DNA of 23,546 nucleotides from Bacteroidota bacterium (GTDB lineage: Bacteria > Bacteroidota > Bacteroidia > Cytophagales > Cyclobacteriaceae), in assembly GCA_003242315.1 (NCBI GenBank), contig QGUY01000021.1, positions 1-23,546 of the forward strand, written 5' to 3'. The position numbers were made by a program, and so were the translations under genes. Below the pieces are notes generated by a model, which was not told the DNA's origin, searched no databases, and saw only the letters and a list, made by a program, of their open reading frames with translations. Positions 1-6,384 of this stretch are shown here, in pieces; positions within the stretch are counted from its first letter, which is position 1; each line of letters starts with the position of its first letter.

Positions 1-2
1 AC

Positions 3-116
3 AAACACATCGCCAATCTGGGACACGGCCTTTATCCCGACACGGAAGTCGATAGCGTAAGGTGCTTCGTGGATACGGTGAAGGAGTATAGTGAGAAGGT
101 GCGAGGTAGGAAGTAA
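3..116 (+). CDS. hemE: Uroporphyrinogen decarboxylase, C-terminal end (partial)
   Basis: Only the last 37 codons are present; the gene enters from the left edge and the first complete codon is at position 3, with TAA at 114-116. The tail contains NLGHGLYPDTEVDSV followed by FVDTVKEYSE. This matches the conserved HemE C-terminus, where an N-L-G-H-G-[IL]-x-P-x-T-x-V stretch precedes a short final helix. HemE is cytosolic and decarboxylates uroporphyrinogen III to coproporphyrinogen III in haem synthesis. It converges on accD with 110 bp between the two stops. No clear terminator hairpin is visible in that gap. The identity rests on one short motif, so it is probable rather than certain. Confidence 0.78.
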   Translation, partial: KHIANLGHGLYPDTEVDSVRCFVDTVKEYSEKVRGRK

Positions 117-226
117 GTATTCCTTGTCAGCTAATAGAAAGAACCTCGCGCGTTGGGACCCCTTTTAGGGACTAAGTGGCGTGCGGCGGGAACAGGACCG
201 TTTAAAGGGTGATCGCTATCGGCACA

Positions 227-1066
227 TTAAGCGAGCATTTTTAGCAACACCGTCAACCTGTTCTTCAAATTCCTCCGGTCGACGATAAAGTCAAGGAAGC
301 CATGATCAAGCACGAACTCCGCGCTTTGAAATCCTTTGGGAAGGTCCTTGCCGATGGTTTCCCTGATGACGCGAGGGCCGGCAAAGCCAATGAGTGCGCC
401 GGGTTCCGCGATATTGAAATCACCGAGCATGGCGAATGACGCTGTAACGCCGCCGGTGGTGGGATCTGTAAGCAACGAGATATAGGGAATGCCCGCTTCA
501 TCCAGCAGGGCGAGTTTGGCTGACGTCTTGGCCATCTGCATAAGTGAAAGTCCGGCTTCCATCATGCGCGCACCGCCCGAGCGGGAGATGAGCAGCAGCG
601 GAATACGGTGTTTCAGGCAGTGATCAATAGCCCGCGATATTTTTTCGCCGACAACGGAGCCCATGGAGCCGCCGATAAAGCTGAAGTCCATGCAGCCAAT
701 GACGATGTCAATGCCGTTGAGTTTGCCTACGGCAGTGCGAATGGCATCTTTGAGTTCCGTCTTTTCCTGGGATTCGCGAATGCGTTCGAGGTAGGGCTTT
801 GTGTCAGTGAAATTCAGCGGGTCCGCCGACTCCATGTCGGGATCCAGTTCCTTGAATTCGTTATGATCGAAGAGGAGTTCGAAATATTCCTTTGATCCGA
901 TCCGGACGTGGTAGTCCTCATCAGGTACCACGAAGGCGTTGTGCTTCAGTTCGCGGGTATGGACGATTTTTCCTCCTGGCGACTTAAACCAAAGCCCGTC
1001 AGGTACTTCCCTTTTGGACTCCGTGGGGGTGAGGATCCCTTTATCGCTGCGTCTGAACCAAGCCAT
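227..1066 (-). CDS. accD: Acetyl-CoA carboxylase carboxyltransferase subunit beta
   Basis: The protein has 279 residues, normal for bacterial AccD. With AccA it forms the carboxyltransferase that moves the carboxyl group from biotin-BCCP to acetyl-CoA, giving malonyl-CoA in the cytosol. The N-terminus (MAWFRRSDKGILTPTE) and the crotonase-like core are typical: SRSGGARMMEAGLSLMQMAK, TDPTTGGVTASFAMLGD and GFAGPRVIRETIG. The N-terminal zinc ribbon is altered: the four cysteine positions of the E. coli type protein align with Ser29, Gly32, Val47 and Glu50, although the flanking YHVRIGSKEYFE is intact. The gene follows rplS in the same direction, with only an inverted repeat between them and no separate promoter that I can recognise. 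Co-transcription with the ribosomal block is therefore possible. Confidence 0.95.
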   Translation of the reverse strand: MAWFRRSDKGILTPTESKREVPDGLWFKSPGGKIVHTRELKHNAFVVPDEDYHVRIGSKEYFELLFDHNEFKELDPDMESADPLNFTDTKPYLERIRESQEKTELKDAIRTAVGKLNGIDIVIGCMDFSFIGGSMGSVVGEKISRAIDHCLKHRIPLLLISRSGGARMMEAGLSLMQMAKTSAKLALLDEAGIPYISLLTDPTTGGVTASFAMLGDFNIAEPGALIGFAGPRVIRETIGKDLPKGFQSAEFVLDHGFLDFIVDRRNLKNRLTVLLKMLA

Positions 1067-1070
1067 AAGT

Positions 1071-1159
1071 GATTTTTGATTAGCGATTTTTGATTTGTGA
1101 TTTATGATTTAATCAAGGCCCAAATCGCAAATCAAAAATCACAAATCACTAATCAAATC
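1071..1159. repeat. Inverted repeat with arms of a tandem 7-bp unit
   Basis: The left arm (1071-1110) is five heptamers of the form GATTNNN plus a final GATTT. The right arm (about 1121-1159) has AATC recurring every 7 bp at 1123, 1130, 1137, 1144 and 1151, which is the same unit reversed; one more AATC lies at 1156. The arms are largely complementary around a loop of roughly 10 bases, so the RNA could fold into a long AT-rich hairpin. The element fills almost the whole gap between the rplS stop (1160-1162) and the accD start (1064-1066). It could be a processing or stability element, a weak terminator, or a dispersed intergenic repeat. Confidence 0.85.
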
Positions 1160-1513
1160 TTATAGTTTTTCCTTGATGCGGGCGGCCTTACCCTGGCGTC
1201 CGCGCATGTAGTAGAGTTTCGCACGGCGTACCTTGCCGACTTTCAGCACTTCGATTTTGCTGATGCTGGGAGAGAGGATGGGAAATATGCGTTCCACGCC
1301 TACTCCGTTGGAAATCTTGCGGACGGTGAACGTCTCTCCATTGGTTCCCTTACCGCGGCGCTGAATTACCACGCCCTGAAACTGCTGGACGCGTTCTTTG
1401 TTCCCTTCCCGTATCTTGACGTGTACATTGACGGTATCGCCTGCCTTGAAGGATGGGGTTTTTGAACGGTCGCCACCCTCTTTTTCCTCCACTAGTTTGA
1501 CCAAATCAGCCAT
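1160..1513 (-). CDS. rplS: 50S ribosomal protein L19
   Basis: The product is 117 residues from the ATG at 1513 and begins MADLVKLVEEKEGG. A 13-residue upstream extension in frame is possible, but L19 proteins start at this point. The body carries FKAGDTVNVHVKIREG, QFQGVVIQRRGKG, TFTVRKISNGVGVERIFP and the basic C-terminus KVGKVRRAKLYYMRGRQGKAARIKEKL in pieces typical of L19. L19 sits at the 30S-50S interface. The gene comes 51 bp after trmD, in the usual rpsP-rimM-trmD-rplS order, and its stop codon directly touches the heptamer inverted repeat. Confidence 0.97.
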   Translation of the reverse strand: MADLVKLVEEKEGGDRSKTPSFKAGDTVNVHVKIREGNKERVQQFQGVVIQRRGKGTNGETFTVRKISNGVGVERIFPILSPSISKIEVLKVGKVRRAKLYYMRGRQGKAARIKEKL

Positions 1514-1539
1514 GATGGTATGTTTTCTGAAACGGACTG

Positions 1540-1547
1540 CAAATTTA
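1540..1547 (-). promoter_or_regulatory. Possible internal -7 box for rplS
   Basis: On the minus strand this reads TAAATTTG, a perfect TAnnTTTG, lying 26 bp before the L19 start in the trmD-rplS gap. No TTG sits at the expected 19-bp distance upstream, so only half of a Bacteroidota promoter is seen. It may allow separate expression of rplS-accD, or it may be chance in AT-rich sequence. Confidence 0.3.
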
Positions 1548-1564
1548 GACAAAGTATCGGGATT

Positions 1565-2281
1565 TCAGCGTTCTCCGGCGGGAATGTTGCCCGGCTCGTC
1601 AGGGTTGTCGGCAAGCAGTCCCGGGCGGCGCTGGCGGGTGCGCTCCAGCGCCATTTCGTGCCTCCACGCCTCGATTTTCGCTTCATGACCGCTTAGCAGG
1701 ACGTCAGGCACTTTCCATCCCTTGTAGTCTGCCGGACGGGTATAAACGGGCGGAGCCACCAGGTTGTCCTGAAAAGAATCGCTCAGGGCCGACGTCTCAT
1801 CGGAAAGCACGCCCGGGATGAGCCGGACGATCGCGTCGGTAACGACGGCCGCAGCCAATTCACCGCCCGAGAGGACATAATCCCCGATACTGATTTCACG
1901 GGTCACCAGGTGCTCCCGTACTCGCTCGTCCACTCCCTTATAATGACCGCACAGGATAATCAGGTTCTGTTTGAGGCTGAGGGCGTTGGCCAACGACTGC
2001 CGGAAGGGCTCGCCGTCAGGACTCATATAAATGACTTCATCATAAGTCCGCCGCGACTTAAGATCGGAAATACACCTGTCGATGGGTTCCACCATCAGCA
2101 CCATCCCCGCACCGCCGCCATAGGCATAATCGTCCACCGAACGATGGCGGTCGGTAGCGTAGGCACGCAGGTCAATCACGTTGATTTTGACGAGTCCCTT
2201 GGCGATGGCCCGCTTGACAATAGAGTCACTGAAGGGGCTTTCGAGAAGTTTGGGCAGGCACGTGATGATATCGATGTGCAT
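1565..2281 (-). CDS. trmD: tRNA (guanine-37-N1)-methyltransferase
   Basis: This is a 238-residue SPOUT methyltransferase that uses S-adenosylmethionine to form m1G37 next to the anticodon, preventing +1 frameshifts. It begins MHIDIITCLPKLLESPFSDSI and contains DDYAYGGGAGMVLM, the CGHYKGVDERV loop and SIGDYVLSGGELA, which together build the trefoil-knot SAM site. The linker and C-terminal tRNA-binding domain carry YTRPADYKGWKVPDVLLSG and KIEAWR. The length is close to the family norm. It starts 6 bp after the rimM stop, so the two are almost certainly co-transcribed. Confidence 0.97.
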   Translation of the reverse strand: MHIDIITCLPKLLESPFSDSIVKRAIAKGLVKINVIDLRAYATDRHRSVDDYAYGGGAGMVLMVEPIDRCISDLKSRRTYDEVIYMSPDGEPFRQSLANALSLKQNLIILCGHYKGVDERVREHLVTREISIGDYVLSGGELAAAVVTDAIVRLIPGVLSDETSALSDSFQDNLVAPPVYTRPADYKGWKVPDVLLSGHEAKIEAWRHEMALERTRQRRPGLLADNPDEPGNIPAGER

Positions 2282-2287
2282 TTCAGA

Positions 2288-2806
2288 TCAGTTGTTGAGG
2301 TCGAGAAACCCGTCAGGGAGGTCCACAATGATGGTCTTTTCCTCGGAGTCCACGACCTGAATAAATGGTCCGTTTACCGGGATAAGTACCTCACGCTCAC
2401 CGTGCTCCACAACGACCAGCCGACCGGGGCCTGCATCAGCCACTTCGCGCACGGTGCCTAGCAGGGTGCCGTCCACTGTAGATACGGAGAATCCCTGTAC
2501 TTCATCGCTGTAAAAGCCGCGTTCTCCGGCTGCCGGGCGGTCGGCGAGGGGAAGGAATACGTTCAGCCCTGATACCAACGATGCATGCTCGTGAGTGTCT
2601 ACATCCTGAAGCTTGACATAGGCCCGGGAACCCTTGGATGAAACAGAGTCGACAAAATAAGGGACAAACGACCCTTTTTGCTCCAGGTACACGACATCCA
2701 GCGACGCGGGGTCTGGGGCCTCGGGTCGAAGTGAGATTGTGACCGCTCCCTTTAATCCATGGGGGCGGGTCACCTTACCGATGAGAAAGTATTCGGAGTT
2801 ACTCAT
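2288..2806 (-). CDS. rimM: Ribosome maturation factor RimM
   Basis: The 172-residue protein assists 16S rRNA 3'-domain processing by binding S19 on the 30S head. The N-terminal RimM domain shows FLIGKVTRPHGLKGAVTISL. The C-terminal half is a PRC-barrel (about residues 95-170) with FSVSTVDGTLLGTVREV and VLIPVNGPFIQVVD, ending in IIVDLPDGFLDL. The ATG at 2806 lies only 8 nt after the U-tract of a terminator-like hairpin that follows rpsP. Its transcription may therefore depend on read-through. Confidence 0.95.
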   Translation of the reverse strand: MSNSEYFLIGKVTRPHGLKGAVTISLRPEAPDPASLDVVYLEQKGSFVPYFVDSVSSKGSRAYVKLQDVDTHEHASLVSGLNVFLPLADRPAAGERGFYSDEVQGFSVSTVDGTLLGTVREVADAGPGRLVVVEHGEREVLIPVNGPFIQVVDSEEKTIIVDLPDGFLDLNN

Positions 2807-2814
2807 GGTATGGC

Positions 2815-2850
2815 GAAAAACAAAAACGCCGGGGCATGCCGGCCCGGCGT
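2815..2850 (-). terminator. Intrinsic terminator or attenuator after rpsP
   Basis: Read on the minus strand, the 8-bp GC-only-ended stem ACGCCGGG/CCCGGCGT (2843-2850 with 2826-2833, 9-nt loop) is followed directly by TTTTTGTTTTT (2815-2825). This is a classical hairpin plus U-tract. It lies 31 bp after the rpsP stop and 8 nt before the rimM ATG. It probably lowers rimM-trmD-rplS expression relative to S16. Confidence 0.8.
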
Positions 2851-2881
2851 GTTGAGAATATTATTGTCGCCGTACGTCGGA

Positions 2882-3421
2882 TCAGGATTCTGCGCTGCCC
2901 GCTTCCGGTGCTCCGGAAGCATCCGATGCTTCAGCAGTCTCGGCAGACGGGGCTTCTTCAGCAACGACTTGCTTCTTCCTGATGGCTTCCGCACGAGCCT
3001 CTCTAACCTTGGACTCGGCTTCTTTCCGGGCTCTGCTTTCAGCGGCTTTGGATTCGGCCAGCTTTTCGGCCTTCTTCTTCATCTTGGCTTCCTTTTCCCT
3101 GAGCCATTCAGCCAGCTTTGCGTCGGCCTGTTCCTGAGTCAATGCACCTTTCAGCACGCCGACCTGCAGGTGCTTTCTCAGCAGAACACCGCGGTAAGAC
3201 AACATAGACTTTACCGTGTCGGTGGGTTGGGCGCCCTTCATTATCCAGTGAAAGGCCCTTTCGTCGTTGATTTCGACAGTCGCCGGGTTCGTCAGCGGAT
3301 TGTACGTCCCCAGCTTTTCAATGAAGCGGCCATCCCGTGGCGCCCTGGCGTCAGCGACAACTACGTCGTACAACGCCAGTTTCCTGCGGCCCCTGCGGGC
3401 CAATCTGATCTTTACTGCCAT
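2882..3421 (-). CDS. rpsP: 30S ribosomal protein S16, long form
   Basis: Residues 1 to about 80 are a standard S16: MAVKIRLARRGRRKLALYDV, RDGRFIEKLGTYNPL and ERAFHWIMKGAQPTDTVKS. S16 is needed for 30S assembly. The protein then continues to 179 residues, about twice the usual bacterial length. The extra part is a Lys/Glu/Ala-rich stretch (about 100-160) likely to be helical or coiled, followed by an acidic Ser/Ala/Glu tail. Long tails of this type are, to my knowledge, common in Bacteroidota S16. This is the first gene of the minus-strand operon and has a strong promoter candidate just upstream. Confidence 0.96.
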   Translation of the reverse strand: MAVKIRLARRGRRKLALYDVVVADARAPRDGRFIEKLGTYNPLTNPATVEINDERAFHWIMKGAQPTDTVKSMLSYRGVLLRKHLQVGVLKGALTQEQADAKLAEWLREKEAKMKKKAEKLAESKAAESRARKEAESKVREARAEAIRKKQVVAEEAPSAETAEASDASGAPEAGSAES

Positions 3422-3472
3422 TTAAGTTGTTTTTCTTTTGGATCTCGTCCAGAATTCGCATGTAAAAGACCG

Positions 3473-3503
3473 CAAAGATAAATCAAAATTCAAGTAAGAC
3501 AAG
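3473..3503 (-). promoter_or_regulatory. Bacteroidota-type promoter for rpsP operon
   Basis: On the minus strand CTTG (3500-3503) is followed after exactly 19 bp by TATCTTTG (3473-3480). This fits the TTG/TTTG-N19-TAnnTTTG pattern of the Bacteroidota primary sigma factor. It would give a leader of about 45 nt before the S16 ATG at 3421. Confidence 0.65.
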
Positions 3504-3568
3504 AGTGATTTGAGCAGTTCCTGTAAATAAATGATTATCAAGTATATTTGCTTAAACGATTATGCAAT

Positions 3569-3599
3569 TTTTTTATCGTAACTGTGTTATCTAACTTTG
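3569..3599 (+). promoter_or_regulatory. Probable promoter for sucA-sucB-lpd
   Basis: TAACTTTG (3592-3599) is a perfect -7 box with TTTT (3569-3572) 19 bp upstream in place of TTTG. The leader to the sucA ATG at 3633 would be about 27 nt. A second perfect -7 box, TATATTTG, lies at 3543-3550 but has a poorer -33 partner (CCTG) and would give a longer leader. Confidence 0.5.
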
Positions 3600-3632
3600 G
3601 TATGTGATAATGATGGCGTACGGCCAAATGTG

Positions 3633-6359
3633 ATGGACAAATACTCTTATATCTCCAACGCGGACGTTGGATACCTTGACAGACTTTATCAAAATTACAA
3701 GCAAGATCCCTCCTCCGTCGATGTAACCTGGCAGAAATTTTTTGAGGGTTACGAATTCTCCCAGCAGCGATACGGCGATAACGGCCATGTCACAACCCGG
3801 GAAGAAAGCCATACCCTCAAGGAAGCGCAGGTCCGGAACCTGATATTTGCTTACCGCTCCTTCGGGCACCTAAAGTCGAAAACCAACCCGGTCCGTCCAC
3901 GCCGCGACCACAAGGTCCACCTATCCCTTTCGGATGTCGGACTCAGCGAAGCGGACCTCGACACGGAATTCGACGTAGGAGCCGAAATCAAGATGGGGCG
4001 GGCCAAACTTCGGGATATCATTGCAAAACTGGAGGCAGTATACCTCGGCCCGATCGGCTTTGAGGTCAACTTTATCCGAAACGAGGAAATCCGCCAGTGG
4101 CTGCTCGATAAGATCGAGCGGGAATACTATGCCTACAATCCGAGCATCGAGGTCAAGAAGATGATCCTGACCAAGCTCAATGAGGCGGTTGTTTTCGAAA
4201 ACTTTCTTCACACGAAGTTCCTGGGACAAAAGAGATTCTCCCTTGAAGGAGGTGAGAACACGATTCCCGCGCTGCAAACGATCATTAACCGCGCGGCGGA
4301 ACTGGAGGTCAAGGAAGTCGTGATCGGCATGGCGCACCGCGGTCGACTCAACGTACTTTCCAACATCCTGGGAAAAACCTACGAACAGATATTCACAGAA
4401 TTCGAAGGCAATGTCAGCCCTGATCTTACGATGGGCGATGGCGACGTCAAATACCACCTGGGTTATGCCAGTCACATTTTGACACCTTCGAAGAAAAAGA
4501 TCTATGTAAAGCTTACGCCGAATCCTTCTCACCTGGAAGCTGTGGATCCGCTGGTGCTCGGTTATACGCGTGGGCAGATTGACGATGAATACGAAGGGGA
4601 TACCTCCAAGGCAATGGCGGTTCTCATTCACGGCGACGCGTCCGTTGCTGGCCAGGGTATCGTCTACGAAGTGGTACAGATGTCAGGCTTGCCCGGTTAC
4701 TTCACGGGCGGTACCATCCACTTTGTTATTAACAACCAGGTGGGATTTACCACGGATTATGACGATGCGCGAACTAGCATCTACTGTACGGACATCGCCA
4801 AGATCGTCGATGCGCCGGTTCTCCACGTGAACGGTGACGATGCCGAGGCAGTATCCTTTGCCGCCAACCTCGCTGTTGAGTACCGCCAGCGTTTCCAGAA
4901 GGACATCTTCATCGACCTGCTGTGCTACCGCCGGCATGGTCACAATGAAAGTGACGAGCCTAAGTTTACACAGCCAAAGCTTTACAACATCATCGCGCGC
5001 CATCCCAATCCGCGCGAGGTGTATGTGCGCAAGCTCGTCGAAGGAGGTGACCTGGACTCTGCGCTTGCCGACGCGATGGACAAGAAGTTCCGCGACCAGC
5101 TTCAGGATCGTCTCAACGAAGTGAAGCAAAAACCGCTTCCTTACAAGACCCAAAAGGTTGAAGAGGAGTGGGAGCAAATGCGATGGGCGCGGCCGGAAGA
5201 TTTTGAATCCTCTCCGGATACATCGATAAGCCCGGAGATCGTCGAGAAAGTCGGACAGGCACTCATCACCATCCCGGATGGCTTCAAACCGCTGAAGCAG
5301 GTAGAGAAACTTTTGCGCGATCGAAAGGCGGCTTTCTTCGAAACACGCGAGCTGGGATGGGCTGAAGCCGAACTTCTGGCCTACGGATCACTGCTCCTGC
5401 AGAACACGCCGGTCCGGATGTCCGGTCAGGATGTGAAGCGCGGCACCTTCTCCCATCGTCACGCATACATATGGGATGCGAATACGAATGAGTCGTATTG
5501 CGCACTGAACCACCTCGACAAGAATCAGGCGAAGTTCCACATTTACAACTCGCTGCTATCGGAATACGGCGTGCTCGGCTTCGAATACGGGTACGCGATG
5601 GCCTCTCCTCGGGCGCTCGTATTATGGGAAGCGCAGTTTGGCGACTTCGCCAATGGCGCACAGGTGATGATCGATCAGTTCGTGTCCAGCGCTGAATCCA
5701 AATGGAACCGCATGAACGGACTCGTCATGCTGCTCCCGCACGGATATGAAGGTCAGGGTCCGGAGCACAGCAGCGCAAAGCCCGAGCGGTTCCTGCAGCT
5801 TTGTGCGGAGTACAATATGATCGTGGCGAACCTTACCAAGGCGGCGAACTTCTTTCATCTGCTGCGACGCCAGGTAGCTTGGGAGTTCCGCAAGCCATGC
5901 GTGGTGTTTTCGCCAAAATCTTTGTTGCGTCATCCCCTGGTGGCCTCGCCAGTGGACGACTTTACAAAGGGTCGCTTCCAGGAAGTGCTTGATGATACTA
6001 CCGTCGATCCAAAGAAAGTAAGGCGCGTGATACTTTGCACCGGCAAAGTCTTCTACGATCTGCTTGAATACCGACAGAAGAAGAAGATCAATGACGTGGC
6101 GTTAGTACGTCTCGAGCAGCTTTATCCGTTCCCGGAAAAAATGCTGCGTTCCATTCTCGATAAGTATAAAACCGACGATCGGATGTGGGTACAAGAGGAA
6201 CCCGCCAACATGGGATACGTATCATACATTCACAGGATGATGCCTGACGACAGACTGAAAGTTGTTTCGCGCAAAGCAAGCGCTTCACCAGCAACAGGTT
6301 TTGCTAAGGTTCACCGTGTCGAGCAGGAAAAGATCGTCGCCAAGGCGTTTGAAGAATAA
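3633..6359 (+). CDS. sucA: 2-oxoglutarate dehydrogenase E1 component
   Basis: The product is 908 residues from the ATG at 3633 (MDKYSYISNADVGYLD). An in-frame ATG 36 bp earlier is less likely because Bacteroidota SucA proteins start with this motif. E1 uses thiamine diphosphate to decarboxylate 2-oxoglutarate and passes the succinyl group to the lipoyl arm of E2 in the TCA cycle. Visible pieces are the N-terminal SVDVTWQKFFEGYEF, the active-site region GMAHRGRLNVLSN and NPSHLEAVDPLVLG, HGDASVAGQG, NNQVGFTT, the ThDP/Mg loop HVNGDDAEAV, CYRRHGHNESDEP, and the pyrimidine-domain EAQFGDFANGAQV and LLPHGYEGQGPEHSSAK. It is followed 25 bp later by the E2 gene. Confidence 0.97.
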   Translation: MDKYSYISNADVGYLDRLYQNYKQDPSSVDVTWQKFFEGYEFSQQRYGDNGHVTTREESHTLKEAQVRNLIFAYRSFGHLKSKTNPVRPRRDHKVHLSLSDVGLSEADLDTEFDVGAEIKMGRAKLRDIIAKLEAVYLGPIGFEVNFIRNEEIRQWLLDKIEREYYAYNPSIEVKKMILTKLNEAVVFENFLHTKFLGQKRFSLEGGENTIPALQTIINRAAELEVKEVVIGMAHRGRLNVLSNILGKTYEQIFTEFEGNVSPDLTMGDGDVKYHLGYASHILTPSKKKIYVKLTPNPSHLEAVDPLVLGYTRGQIDDEYEGDTSKAMAVLIHGDASVAGQGIVYEVVQMSGLPGYFTGGTIHFVINNQVGFTTDYDDARTSIYCTDIAKIVDAPVLHVNGDDAEAVSFAANLAVEYRQRFQKDIFIDLLCYRRHGHNESDEPKFTQPKLYNIIARHPNPREVYVRKLVEGGDLDSALADAMDKKFRDQLQDRLNEVKQKPLPYKTQKVEEEWEQMRWARPEDFESSPDTSISPEIVEKVGQALITIPDGFKPLKQVEKLLRDRKAAFFETRELGWAEAELLAYGSLLLQNTPVRMSGQDVKRGTFSHRHAYIWDANTNESYCALNHLDKNQAKFHIYNSLLSEYGVLGFEYGYAMASPRALVLWEAQFGDFANGAQVMIDQFVSSAESKWNRMNGLVMLLPHGYEGQGPEHSSAKPERFLQLCAEYNMIVANLTKAANFFHLLRRQVAWEFRKPCVVFSPKSLLRHPLVASPVDDFTKGRFQEVLDDTTVDPKKVRRVILCTGKVFYDLLEYRQKKKINDVALVRLEQLYPFPEKMLRSILDKYKTDDRMWVQEEPANMGYVSYIHRMMPDDRLKVVSRKASASPATGFAKVHRVEQEKIVAKAFEE

Positions 6360-6384
6360 TTTTTTTTCACCGAAATCCATATCC

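Noticed and set aside
117..226. Terminator between the convergent hemE and accD genes
   Set aside because: The GGGAC repeats at about 157-175 are direct rather than inverted and no stem with a U-tract could be drawn.
1071..1159. CRISPR-like appearance of the GATT array
   Set aside because: The unit is 7 bp with no spacers and the arms are inverted. No cas gene is present.
1910..2461. A 183-codon open frame on the plus strand
   Set aside because: It covers the antisense of the trmD-rimM junction, two clear genes, and shows no family features.
3921..4631. A 236-codon open frame on the minus strand
   Set aside because: It lies wholly inside sucA, whose catalytic motifs are unambiguous.
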